Part shown: piece after piece, positions 1-8,856 of the stretch
How positions within the stretch are numbered: position 1 is the first letter of the stretch
How the letters are laid out: every line of letters starts with the position of its first letter
Source: Chroococcidiopsidaceae cyanobacterium CP_BM_ER_R8_30
Lineage (GTDB): Bacteria; Cyanobacteriota; Cyanobacteriia; Cyanobacteriales; Chroococcidiopsidaceae
DNA length: 64,000 bases
Reading direction: 5' to 3'
Assembly (NCBI GenBank): GCA_019244235.1
Contig: JAFASY010000245.1
Location: forward strand, 1 to 64,000
Translations under genes and position numbers: made by a program
Notes under the pieces: generated by a model
The model's database searches: none
Told to the model about the DNA's origin: nothing
Seen by the model: the letters and a program-made list of their open reading frames with translations, nothing else

Positions 1-1002
1 ATCGATGCAATGGGTGGGGATTATGCCCCTGCCGAAATCGTGACTGGTGCCCTGCGGACACGGGAGGAATTAGGTGTAGAAGTGCTGCTGGTGGGAGATC
101 CCCAGCAGATTGAAGCAGCTCTGCCACAACAGGCTAACCTGCGGCAATTGGAGATTGTACCCGCTGAAGAAGCGATCGCTATGGATGAGGAGCCTATACG
201 CGGCGTTAGGCGTAAACCTAGGGCTTCAATCAATGTAGCTATGGATTTGGTGAAGCAAAAGCGGGCAGAAGCTGTAGTTTCAGCGGGGCACTCTGGTGCT
301 GCTATGGCAGCTGCCAATTTCAGGTTGGGACGACTACCAGGAATTGAACGTCCGGCGATTGGCGCAGTGCTTCCTACTATAGTTGCTAGCAAACCCGTGC
401 TAATCCTGGATGTTGGTGCGAATGTTGATTGTCGTCCAGAATTTTTGGACCAGTTTGCGGCCATGGGAACAATTTACAGTCAGTATGTCCTGGGAATCTC
501 AGAGCCTAAGGTAGGACTTTTGAATATAGGGGAGGAAGACTCTAAGGGCAATGACTTAGCCAAACGTACTTACCAGCTACTGCAAGAAAATTCCCAAATT
601 GCCTTCATTGGCAATGCCGAGGGTCGTGATGTCCTCTCAGGTCGCTTCGATGTTATCGTCTGCGATGGCTTTGTTGGCAACGTCCTGTTGAAATTTGCTG
701 AAGCCGTAGGTGAGGTGGCGCTTCAAATCTTGCGGGAAGAGCTACCCCAGGGATTAAACGGTCAGTTGGGTACAGCACTCTTGAAACCGAATCTGAGGCG
801 GATCAAGCAGCGCATTGACCATGCTGAACGTGGTGGGGGCTTGCTGTTAGGGGTGGCAGGAATTTGTATTATCAGTCATGGTAGTTCTCAAGCGCCAGCC
901 ATCTTTAATGCGATTCGTTTGGCGAAAGAAGCCATCGACAACCGCGTTCTAGAGCGAATTCAGTCACAATATCAAAGCGATCAGCAATCCGAAAGGGTGT
1001 AG
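1..1002 (+). CDS. plsX: Phosphate acyltransferase PlsX, 5' end cut by window
   Basis: PlsX makes acyl-phosphate from acyl-ACP and phosphate, the first step towards phosphatidic acid with PlsY. The frame is open from base 1 (IDAMGGDYAP), and the family N-terminus normally has a few residues before this, so only a short start is missing. Family signatures seen are the N-terminal MGGDYAP, the GHSGAAMAA segment and the DGFVGNVLLK block near residue 220. It lies 40 bases before fabH and in the same direction as fabD, the usual bacterial order for lipid synthesis genes. The C-terminus is complete and ends in a polar tail. Confidence 0.95.
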   Translation: MDAMGGDYAPAEIVTGALRTREELGVEVLLVGDPQQIEAALPQQANLRQLEIVPAEEAIAMDEEPIRGVRRKPRASINVAMDLVKQKRAEAVVSAGHSGAAMAAANFRLGRLPGIERPAIGAVLPTIVASKPVLILDVGANVDCRPEFLDQFAAMGTIYSQYVLGISEPKVGLLNIGEEDSKGNDLAKRTYQLLQENSQIAFIGNAEGRDVLSGRFDVIVCDGFVGNVLLKFAEAVGEVALQILREELPQGLNGQLGTALLKPNLRRIKQRIDHAERGGGLLLGVAGICIISHGSSQAPAIFNAIRLAKEAIDNRVLERIQSQYQSDQQSERV

Positions 1003-1042
1003 AGCAAAGCTGAAGAATGTCAGCAATCAGTGGAGAAAAGAA

Positions 1043-2035
1043 TTGCAAAATTCAGGGGTAGCAATTATCGGCAGTGGCTCAGCAACACCAGTAGCTTCTC
1101 TGGATAACCAGGGAATGAGTCAGCTAGTTGAGACTTCGGATGAGTGGATTGTGTCGCGCACGGGGATTCGGGAAAGACGTCTGGCAACAGGCTCTGAGTC
1201 CTTGAGTACAATTGCCACCATCGCTAGTCGGGGTGCGCTCGCAATGGCTGGAATCACACCAGACGATCTCGATCTCATTATCTTGGCAACCTCAACTCCT
1301 GACGACTTATTTGGTAGTGCTAGTGAAATTCAAGCTCAGCTGGGAGCAGTCAAAGCTGTCACTTTTGACTTAACAGCAGCTTGTTCTGGCTTTATATTTG
1401 GACTGGTGACTGCTGCTCAGTACATTAGAACTGGCTTGTACCAGAACATCCTCCTGATTGGAGCAGATATCCTTTCTCGCTGGGTAGACTGGGAAGACCG
1501 CAGGACTTGCGTACTCTTTGGAGATGGTGCTGGGGCAGTGGTGTTACAGGCAGCGGCGAGCGATCGCTTACTGGGATTTGAACTTAGGAGCGACGGTACG
1601 CAAAACCAGTGCCTCAAGCTCGCCTATAAAGCTCAGTCTCAACGACTCCTTGAGGGTTTTGATGTAGGTAAGGGTACTTATCAACCGATTACAATGAATG
1701 GTCAAGAGGTCTATCGCTTTGCCTTACAACGAGTACCAGAAGTCATTGATAAAGCCTTATTTCGCGCCAACATAAGTGTTGACCAAATAGACTGGCTGCT
1801 ATTGCATCAAGCTAACCAACGGATTCTCGACGCCATAGCTCAGCGACTAAATATTCCAGAACACAAAGTGATTAGCAATCTTGCCCAATATGGCAATACC
1901 TCTGCTGCTTCGATCCCCCTCGCCCTCGATGAAGCTGTGCGACAAGGTCGAATTCAATCAGATGATATCATTGCTGCCTCTGGCTTTGGTGCTGGTCTGA
2001 CCTGGGGAGCGGCGATTTTTCGATGGGGAAGGTAA
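1043..2035 (+). CDS. fabH: 3-oxoacyl-ACP synthase III
   Basis: FabH condenses acetyl-CoA with malonyl-ACP to start fatty-acid synthesis. The protein has the full KAS III catalytic triad: Cys114 in TAACSGF, His255 in LLHQANQR and Asn285 in YGNTSAAS. At 330 residues it has the usual length. The start is a TTG at 1043 preceded by GGAGAAAAG about eight bases upstream; there is no better ATG, so the rare start looks genuine. The gene sits between plsX and fabD and is probably co-transcribed with them. The C-terminus ends just before a G-rich heptamer repeat. Confidence 0.95.
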   Translation: MQNSGVAIIGSGSATPVASLDNQGMSQLVETSDEWIVSRTGIRERRLATGSESLSTIATIASRGALAMAGITPDDLDLIILATSTPDDLFGSASEIQAQLGAVKAVTFDLTAACSGFIFGLVTAAQYIRTGLYQNILLIGADILSRWVDWEDRRTCVLFGDGAGAVVLQAAASDRLLGFELRSDGTQNQCLKLAYKAQSQRLLEGFDVGKGTYQPITMNGQEVYRFALQRVPEVIDKALFRANISVDQIDWLLLHQANQRILDAIAQRLNIPEHKVISNLAQYGNTSAASIPLALDEAVRQGRIQSDDIIAASGFGAGLTWGAAIFRWGR

Positions 2036-2083
2036 GGGGATGGGGTGATGGGGTGATGAGGAGATGGGGAGATAGGGAGTAGG
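2033..2083 (+). repeat. G-rich short tandem repeat (heptamer/octamer type)
   Basis: Between the fabH stop and fabD start lie degenerate tandem units of the form GGGGTGAT / GGGGAGAT. This is the class of short tandemly repeated sequence common in intergenic DNA of many cyanobacteria. The last units provide the purine-rich ribosome binding region of fabD (GGGAGTAGGTT before the ATG). Confidence 0.8.
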
Positions 2084-2085
2084 TT

Positions 2086-2967
2086 ATGAGTAGGACGGCT
2101 TGGGTATTTCCGGGGCAGGGTTCTCAGTTTGTTGGTATGGGAGTGGATTTGTTGGAGCTGAGCTATGCTCAGGAGAAGTTTGAACAGGCTGAGAAAATTC
2201 TGGGCTGGTCTGTGCCGGATGTCTGCCAAGATGAGACAGAACTAGTGTCACGTACGCTCTACACCCAGCCTAGTATGTATGTTGTAGAAAGCATTCTGGC
2301 AGATCTGATGCGGCAACGGGGGGAGCAGCCTGAATTGGTTGCTGGTCATAGCCTGGGAGAATATGCTGCTCTCTATGTGGCTGGTGTTTTTGACTGGCAA
2401 TCTGGACTACGCCTCATTAAGCGACGGGCAGAGTTGATGAATAGCGCTGCTGGTGGGATGATGGCGGCTTTAATTGGTTTTGATCGCGACCAGTTGCAAA
2501 CACAAATCCAGCAGACTCCTGATGTCGTGATAGCTAATGATAACAGCCCAGCTCAGGTTGTGGTCTCTGGCACTCCGGATGCTCTGGAAGCTGTGATCGC
2601 CCAAGTACCAGCCAAACGTGCTGTCCGTTTGAACGTATCAGGCGCGTTTCATTCTCCTTACATGGCAACCGCTGCCATCCAGTTCCAGGAATTACTAGAG
2701 TCAGTGCAGTTTCAGACAGCTCAGGTGCCAGTTCTTTCTAATACAGAACCGATTCCTACAACTGATGCAGCGCTTTTGAAAGCACGCCTTAGTCGTCAGA
2801 TGACTGGCTCGGTGCGATGGCGGGAGACTTCTCTGCGATTGGTACAGGAAAGCATTGAGCGGGTAGTAGAAATTGGTCCTGGTATGGTGCTTACAGGTCT
2901 AATTAGGCGCACCTGTCCTGAGTTGGTGTTAGAAAATATCAGTAGTGTTGAAGAGTTGCCTGATTAG
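2086..2967 (+). CDS. fabD: Malonyl-CoA:ACP transacylase
   Basis: FabD loads malonyl groups from CoA onto acyl carrier protein for fatty-acid elongation. The protein shows the N-terminal FPGQGSQ motif, the nucleophile Ser89 in GHSLGEYAA, and the catalytic His near residue 189 in GAFHSPYM. The 293-residue length is normal. Its start is ATG at 2086 behind a purine-rich stretch produced by the heptamer repeat. It is the third gene of the plsX-fabH-fabD run. The run ends before a tRNA-Gly gene on the other strand. Confidence 0.95.
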   Translation: MSRTAWVFPGQGSQFVGMGVDLLELSYAQEKFEQAEKILGWSVPDVCQDETELVSRTLYTQPSMYVVESILADLMRQRGEQPELVAGHSLGEYAALYVAGVFDWQSGLRLIKRRAELMNSAAGGMMAALIGFDRDQLQTQIQQTPDVVIANDNSPAQVVVSGTPDALEAVIAQVPAKRAVRLNVSGAFHSPYMATAAIQFQELLESVQFQTAQVPVLSNTEPIPTTDAALLKARLSRQMTGSVRWRETSLRLVQESIERVVEIGPGMVLTGLIRRTCPELVLENISSVEELPD

Positions 2968-3028
2968 ACTCTCTTGTTTTTACCATTTTTATAAGTAGTT
3001 AATAGGGTCGAGTTTGACATTGTACAGA

Positions 3029-3099
3029 AGCGGGCGGCGAGAATCGAACTCGCATCATTAGCTTGGAAGGCTAAGGTTTTACCACTAAACTACGCCCGC
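3029..3099 (-). tRNA. trnG: tRNA-Gly (anticodon UCC)
   Basis: Read on the minus strand, the 71-nt sequence folds as a cloverleaf. The acceptor GCGGGCG pairs with CGCCCGC, the T arm contains GTTCGATTC, and the anticodon loop reads CTTCCAA with anticodon TCC. The discriminator base is T and CCA is not encoded. Confidence 0.95.
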
Positions 3100-3176
3100 A
3101 CACTTTTCGTAGAACTGCACATTAGCTTATCATAGCTCGATTTTTGAGAAAAAAAATTAAATATTTCTGCTTGCCT

Positions 3177-6100
3177 TCAAAGCGGCGTTGGCTTTGATTT
3201 AACCCGAAGGTTGGTGGAAGAGGGTGTGCTAGTCTGTAGTTGCAGCGCGAAAGTTAAAACTGTTTCATCAACCCCTTTGAGTTTAAGAGAGCTATATTTA
3301 GCGATTTCATCTTCCTGGAGGTAGTCTGCGACAGTTGCAGAAACGAGGATAACACCAGGAGCGGCAGCTTGTTGGATTCGTGAGGCAATGTTGACACTGG
3401 GACCAATTGCTGTGTAGTCGGCGCGTTCGGTACTGCCAAACATACCTACTATGGCTGTACCTTGGTGAATACCACAGCGAAACTGGACAGGAGGGTTGCT
3501 AGAGTTCCTTCCTACTAAACCTTGCTCAATCCAACGCTGGTTGAGTAGAGATAGAGAATTCTGCATAGTTCTTGCTGTTGCGATCGCTCGTCTCGTTTGC
3601 TCATTAGGCGTTAGCTCCTCTGGAGCGCCAAAAATAGCTAAAATGGCATCCCCCATAAACTTATCCACCGTACCACCATTAGCAAACACTGCTTTGGTCA
3701 TGGCTTCTAGATACTCGTTTAATAACTCCGCCATGCGGCGAGATCTTAGTGTATTTGCGAGTTCGGTAAAGCCTACAATGTCACTAAACAAAATCGTGAT
3801 CAAACGTGGCTCTGGGCTTAGATCGAGTGTTAGCTCGCCAACTGCTGCCTTTTGTACCATCACAGGAGGCAGAAAGCGCTTTAGCACCGACTCCGTTAGG
3901 TAAGTATTCAACTCCAAAACCCGTCGTTCATTTTCCTTCAAAGCCAGGAGATTGCGTACAGCTGCCAGCAGCTCCCGCTCATTAAACGGCTTGGCAAGAT
4001 AGGCATCTGCCCCACATTCTGTCCCCACAATCCGGGTTTCCTCGTCAGCTTTCGCTGTCAGCAGGATGATTGGTATCCTCTTCAACTGCTCTTCATTTCG
4101 AATCAGCCGAGTCATTTCTAGCCCTGACAACTGAGGCATCATCAAATCCGTCACAACTAAATCGGGTAAATGGATTTGAGCCATATGGAACCCCTCTACC
4201 CCATTACGAGCAGTCTGGACGCTGTAGCCTCCGATTTGGCACAGAATATTAGCCACATAAGTCCGCAGATCGGGGTTGTTCTCTACTACCAAAATGGAGG
4301 GAGCGAGGGAACGAGGAGGCAAGGGGGGGAAACTCGCATTATCTTCTCCCGCTCTCCCACTCTCCCACTCTCCTACTCTCCTACTCTCCTCTGCCACTAC
4401 ATCTACCATCTCTAAGTCTGCTAACTCTTCGGCAGCTCGATCGAGTTGCACCTCCTGTCTGGGTACTGTCAAAACTTGGTCAAACGGGAGATGAGCCACT
4501 CCAGTTTGCAGCCAAACTTTGAAGGTGCTGCCTTCACCATAAACTGACTCCACAGAGATTTGACCTTTGTGAAGTTCAACGAGTTCTTTGACTAAAGCCA
4601 GTCCCAAACCACTACCTTCATAGGCAGGGTTAGCTGACGCCGCCATCGTGTGAGGTTGCCCTTTCTCAGAGAGCTGTGACCTTTCTGTTTGACGGAACCG
4701 CTCAAATAGTTGAGGGATCTGTTCTCTAGAAATCCCAATGCCAGTATCACTCACAGACAACAAACAACGCTGCCCTGCTGGTTCTACGCTAACGGTAATT
4801 TTTCCTCCAGCCGGGGTAAACTTCATGGCGTTTGAGAGGAGGTTGTAAAGCACCTTATCAAATTTGTCCGCGTCAAGATAGACAGGCGGGCAACGTCTCA
4901 TTTGGGTGACTAGCTGTAGCCCTTTGTTCTCACAATAGGGGCGAAAAGACTCTAAGATCTGGCTGGTCAATTCTACTAAATCAAAAGGACGAAAACTTGC
5001 TGGCATCCGACCAGCATCAAGTCGCTGTAGATCTAGAAATTGATTCACTAACCTCAGCAGTCGACGCGAGTTACGCAGGGCGATCACTGCTTGCTCTTGG
5101 GGTAAATCTTTCTGCTGAGCGACAGCCGATTCCAAGGGTCCTATCATGAGAGTCAGCGGAGTGCGGAACTCATGAGAGATATTTTGGAAAAATTCAGTTT
5201 TCTGTCGGTCTAATTCTAGCAGGCGCTCAGCTTGCTCCCGAGTCTTTTGATAAAGTCGAGACTGCTGTACTGCGATCGCCGCTTGGGCTGCTACCGCTTG
5301 AGCTAATTCAATCTCTGCTGAGAGCCACTGCCTAGGTTGGTGAGTTTGGCGCAGCGTAATACTTCCAATGCTCAAACCATCAGCCAGTAAGGGCACAACC
5401 AACAGTGCTCGTGCTCTTGGCTTTAATGGCAAATCCAACCCCTTCATTTCTGGTTGTTCTGCCAAGTCATCAATCACAACTGGTTTTTGCGTCTTTAAAA
5501 GTAGTTGCAAAACTGGGTTACCAGCAATGGGAGAGTGCGACTGGGGTAGATGTTTTGGTTGTCCATCCCTACCAACTGTTGAGGATTCGGTCCGAGCGTA
5601 CAAACCTACACACTGAACAAACTCATCTTCTTCTGTCCAGAGCGAGAGCGCACAGCCGTCCACATTTAACGCTTGCCCTAGCTGTTGGGTGATGGCAGCG
5701 AAGATATCTTGCGGATCGAGGCTAGACCGAATTGCCCAGGTGATTGTGTTGATCAGCTTTTCCCGCTGTGCCAAGGCTGAGATTTGTTCATATGCTCGTG
5801 CTTGAGAGACAGCGAGGGCTGCTTGTGCGGCTACCATGAATATGAGACGCACTTCATCATATAGCCATTGACGTGGCCGTTCGCACTGATGTAGTGCCAG
5901 CACTGCCATTAGCTCTTGTCGACAAATGAGTGGTACTACCAAGCTAGAGCATATATGAGCTGCCTGGTAAGCTCGGACGCGTTGTTGGCACTCTACAGTA
6001 TTGCCTTGGAATAGCTCGTCCTTTGACACATCATTAATGACCTGTACCTCGCGTGTCTCCCACACTGTTTGTGCTAGTAGGGATGAAGGATAAGAGATAG

Positions 6101-6749
6101 GAGGTGACGAGTTAGAGGCTGCTTCATCATTCACCTGCCCCCTTTTTAGCTGCTGATAGACAAAACATTCGTCCCCCATCCGGTTGTCCTGAAAGGGACG
6201 CAAGATACAGTAGCTGGTTTGCAGCATGTAACCTACAGTATCTACAATCGTTTGCAGGATTTGCCGATAGTCTGAGGCACTGCGAATTGTACTAGTAATG
6301 GTATTGAGCAGCAATTCTTGGCGGAGTGTCCGGCGTAATTCCTGGGTGTGAACCTTCAGAAGTTTATAAACATCTAGGGCTTGACGCACCACTAATTGAA
6401 GTTCCTCTAACCTCCATGGCTGAGGTATGCATTTGAAGATTTTACCAGCCTCAACTGCCTCTACTAGGTCTTCTGCATCAGCAGAGTCGGTTAAAACGAT
6501 CCTTATAGTATTAGGATATTGAGTAGCTGTGAGGCCAAGAAACTCTAAGCTACTCATCAACGGTAAGTGCTGGTTGCAGATTATGGCTGCGACATTTTCC
6601 TCTTTTGCCAGAACCTCTAGTGCTGCCAGACCTGAAACTGCTGTCAGCACTTGACATTCCCGATGCAAAGCGCGGCAGAGTTGTTGGAGATGATCTGGCG
6701 CGTCAGACACGACCAGAATTTTTGGCTCAGTATTGGCTCGGAAGTTCAT
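3177..6749 (-). CDS. cyaC: Hybrid histidine kinase / class III adenylate cyclase, CyaC type
   Basis: This 1190-residue soluble protein probably makes cAMP under control of a phosphorelay. Domains in order: a receiver-like domain (about 10-125), two GAF domains (about 165-495), HisKA with the phosphorylated His in SHEFRTP (near 522), HATPase with GSGLGLAL, a second receiver with Asp in VTDLMMP, and a class III cyclase domain (about 985-1165). The cyclase keeps both metal aspartates (FSDIVGFT and KFMGDAILAIFG) and the VNIASR Asn/Arg pair. The first receiver is degenerate: Asn59 replaces the phosphorylated Asp and Gln replaces the conserved Lys (IPQPW). The architecture matches cyanobacterial CyaC proteins. 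The linker before the second receiver is encoded by heptamer-repeat DNA. Adenylate rather than guanylate specificity is inferred. Confidence 0.85.
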   Translation of the reverse strand: MNFRANTEPKILVVSDAPDHLQQLCRALHRECQVLTAVSGLAALEVLAKEENVAAIICNQHLPLMSSLEFLGLTATQYPNTIRIVLTDSADAEDLVEAVEAGKIFKCIPQPWRLEELQLVVRQALDVYKLLKVHTQELRRTLRQELLLNTITSTIRSASDYRQILQTIVDTVGYMLQTSYCILRPFQDNRMGDECFVYQQLKRGQVNDEAASNSSPPISYPSSLLAQTVWETREVQVINDVSKDELFQGNTVECQQRVRAYQAAHICSSLVVPLICRQELMAVLALHQCERPRQWLYDEVRLIFMVAAQAALAVSQARAYEQISALAQREKLINTITWAIRSSLDPQDIFAAITQQLGQALNVDGCALSLWTEEDEFVQCVGLYARTESSTVGRDGQPKHLPQSHSPIAGNPVLQLLLKTQKPVVIDDLAEQPEMKGLDLPLKPRARALLVVPLLADGLSIGSITLRQTHQPRQWLSAEIELAQAVAAQAAIAVQQSRLYQKTREQAERLLELDRQKTEFFQNISHEFRTPLTLMIGPLESAVAQQKDLPQEQAVIALRNSRRLLRLVNQFLDLQRLDAGRMPASFRPFDLVELTSQILESFRPYCENKGLQLVTQMRRCPPVYLDADKFDKVLYNLLSNAMKFTPAGGKITVSVEPAGQRCLLSVSDTGIGISREQIPQLFERFRQTERSQLSEKGQPHTMAASANPAYEGSGLGLALVKELVELHKGQISVESVYGEGSTFKVWLQTGVAHLPFDQVLTVPRQEVQLDRAAEELADLEMVDVVAEESRRVGEWESGRAGEDNASFPPLPPRSLAPSILVVENNPDLRTYVANILCQIGGYSVQTARNGVEGFHMAQIHLPDLVVTDLMMPQLSGLEMTRLIRNEEQLKRIPIILLTAKADEETRIVGTECGADAYLAKPFNERELLAAVRNLLALKENERRVLELNTYLTESVLKRFLPPVMVQKAAVGELTLDLSPEPRLITILFSDIVGFTELANTLRSRRMAELLNEYLEAMTKAVFANGGTVDKFMGDAILAIFGAPEELTPNEQTRRAIATARTMQNSLSLLNQRWIEQGLVGRNSSNPPVQFRCGIHQGTAIVGMFGSTERADYTAIGPSVNIASRIQQAAAPGVILVSATVADYLQEDEIAKYSSLKLKGVDETVLTFALQLQTSTPSSTNLRVKSKPTPL
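4294..4392 (-). repeat. Heptamer-type repeat inside the cyaC reading frame
   Basis: The stretch contains repeated TCTCCCAC / TCTCCTAC units (plus strand), the same class as the intergenic repeat near 2033. It is read in frame as a Gly/Glu/Ser/Arg and Pro-rich linker between the HATPase and second receiver domains. Confidence 0.75.
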
Positions 6750-6954
6750 GCATTGCTTGCCTGCTGGATCGCCGTCGGATGAAGATCAACCTGACTTAAG
6801 CATAGGTGGTGTTACATAGGATTGGATCGGTACATTTTTATCACCTTTTTGGGCAGTGTGTCAGAGGGCTATCAATCGGCTGTTTTTCAAACATTTATGA
6901 CAGCAGTTGCAATAATCGCTTAGGATTTTAGGATATCGGTATTCTACATCCGTT

Positions 6955-7572
6955 TTGACACTCTTGTCTTCTTCAACTGGCTGGCAATCGTCAGCATCTG
7001 GTCAATCCCATAGTTCGTCAACCCACCCGATCCAAATCCGTGCAGCCCAATCGGTTGATCTAAGTGGTGTTGCCGAAATCCTTGCAGATAGTTTTCATTC
7101 CTCAGACGGTATCTGGGGTTGGGCTCATCCACTAGTACGCTTAGGAATCTACGAGGACCTCAAAAATCGGCTCCGCTCTAACCCCTCACAGCAGCATATC
7201 TGTCTAGTTGCTTTTGCAACTGGTAGCGGTGGTAATGATTTAGTTGGAACCGTAGAAATGGCGTTGCGTTTGAATGAATTCTGGCAATGCGCTCGTCCTC
7301 GTTATCTCTACTTGTCGAACCTCGCTGTCCACTCTAGTTATCGTCGTCGCGGCGTTGCCCAACAACTGCTCTTGCACTGTGAGCGAATTGCTATCTCTTG
7401 GGGATTTCAAGATCTTTATCTCCATGTCCTCGAAAATAATTATCAGGCACGTCAGCTCTACTTCAAGCTGGGATACCAATTGCAACAAGTTGATTCTGGT
7501 TGGGGTGTCTGGCTCCTAGGACGACCAAGACAGCTTTTTCTACATAAGCATTTGAGTGTTAACCCAATTTAG
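6955..7572 (+). CDS. GNAT family N-acetyltransferase
   Basis: The protein has the GNAT fold. The acetyl-CoA site is visible in NLAVHSSYRRRGVAQQLL (motif A, about residues 121-138), followed by LHVLENNYQARQLYFKLGY (motif B). The pattern is close to ribosomal-protein alanine acetyltransferases, but the substrate cannot be named. The first 25 residues are Ser-rich and unlike the family. The 6955 start is a TTG chosen only because it is the first in the open frame, so the true start could be further in. The gene is divergent from cyaC with about 200 bases between. Confidence 0.75.
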   Translation: MTLLSSSTGWQSSASGQSHSSSTHPIQIRAAQSVDLSGVAEILADSFHSSDGIWGWAHPLVRLGIYEDLKNRLRSNPSQQHICLVAFATGSGGNDLVGTVEMALRLNEFWQCARPRYLYLSNLAVHSSYRRRGVAQQLLLHCERIAISWGFQDLYLHVLENNYQARQLYFKLGYQLQQVDSGWGVWLLGRPRQLFLHKHLSVNPI

Positions 7573-8295
7573 AGGGGCGAGGAGCGGTGAGGAGCTAGGG
7601 TTACTATGTGTCTTAAGGCAAGGGATTGCACATCGACATTATGAGACCTCGTAGCAAGCCATCAAGGAGTAAATTGTTGATTTATTAGCGGGCTTATATC
7701 CCCTGACCTTATTTAAGAAAGTTCTTTCCAACACTCGCTACTCACTGCTCCTTCTTCGGTCAAGGATATGGAATCAGCAACTGTAGAAAGTTGTTACTAA
7801 TATTCTTTAGCTAGCTCATTTAAGTTCAGATTCAGTACTGAATGTTACCACTTCTTTGAAATTTAGTATTGATTCTATGATTTTGTTAACCAGAATACAT
7901 GTGGCTTTAAAAGCGCGAAATCCAGTAATATCGCTTCCCTGCCCTGATTAGAACCGTTGAGCATAGCGATCATCTTTCTAGCGCAATTGTTTGGAATTGT
8001 ATTTACCTGGTCGCTGGATTATCTTGTTATCTTGACCAAATCCTAAACTTCATAAAAACTTTACAATCCTACCTGGTTCTTGATTAAGACTTAAAGATTA
8101 TATTACTGTTACTTTGAACAAGCATTAGCTAAATATCCTAGGATAGGAGAAGGGTATATATGAGCAATTAACATTTACTCATATATTGTCAGTATATCAG
8201 TTACGTTATCTCTATAAGAGAAGCCGAAAAGTTGATTTTTCTCCCCATGATTCGAGTGCAGACCCGCAGGAAATCTATGTGGAGTAGGAGACTAA
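7573..8295. other. Gene-free stretch with an inverted heptamer-repeat pair and palindromes
   Basis: No coding frame of note. A GAGGAGCGGTGAGGAGC-type repeat at 7575-7602 recurs as its complement at 7735-7757, so the two could pair in RNA or DNA. Close to the downstream gene are a perfect 12-bp palindrome at 8134-8145 and a 9-bp inverted repeat at 8156-8186. Confidence 0.6.
8134..8186 (+). promoter_or_regulatory. Palindrome TATCCTAGGATA plus ATATATGAG inverted repeat
   Basis: TATCCTAGGATA (8134-8145) is a perfect palindrome. ATATATGAG at 8156-8164 is repeated inverted at 8178-8186 with a 13-base spacer. Both lie 110-160 bases before the gene at 8296 and could be an operator or the start of an mRNA leader; no factor can be named. 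Confidence 0.35.
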
Positions 8296-8856
8296 ATGGA
8301 TAGCGAAAACCAGCAGGGCTATCAGATAGGTCTGGCGCTAGCTACACACGTGATCAGCAGTACCTGTGTTACCAGATTCCGTGCCTATAGAGAGATGAAA
8401 AGTGGAAGTGAAGACCTACAGGCTTCGGAAATCCTCAAGTTGCTGCGTAGCGAACAGATACTGACGGTGAATGCAAGACGGAAAAACGGCTTAATTCTTT
8501 ATAAGCAATTTCATGCGGAATTTGCCGGACCAGGAGCTGCAGTAGGTGGTTTTTATGACCAAGATTGTCAGTGGGCACTACCAGTTGGACATTTATCGTT
8601 ACTGACTCCTGAATCTCATGAAGAGCGACAAAAGGCTTACTTGATTAGACGACAATGGATTCGATTGACGAGAAAGATTACAGAAAACCCCGTTCCTCAA
8701 CAGCGGGTCCAGACAATCTTAAATCAATTTGAAAATTACTTTGACGCTGAGACAATTGCTCAACTACCGGATGAGGCGTTTGCGCTCTCAGTTGGTGTCT
8801 TGCCGCAAACAGTTAACATGGTGCGTCGGACTCAAGAGCAGGTTGGAAGGGAGTAG
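8296..8856 (+). CDS. Conserved hypothetical protein beside the GTPase operon
   Basis: I do not recognise a domain in this 186-residue soluble protein. It begins at ATG 8296 after GGAGTAGGAG, a strong ribosome binding site. It is basic in the middle (LIRRQWIRLTRK) and has no signal peptide or membrane segment. Its C-terminal third (about 140-175) looks helical. The gene is convergent with the GTPase gene and their 3' ends overlap by 44 bases, which could couple their expression through antisense RNA. The location suggests a part in the same signalling module, but this is inference from position only. Confidence 0.75.
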   Translation: MDSENQQGYQIGLALATHVISSTCVTRFRAYREMKSGSEDLQASEILKLLRSEQILTVNARRKNGLILYKQFHAEFAGPGAAVGGFYDQDCQWALPVGHLSLLTPESHEERQKAYLIRRQWIRLTRKITENPVPQQRVQTILNQFENYFDAETIAQLPDEAFALSVGVLPQTVNMVRRTQEQVGRE

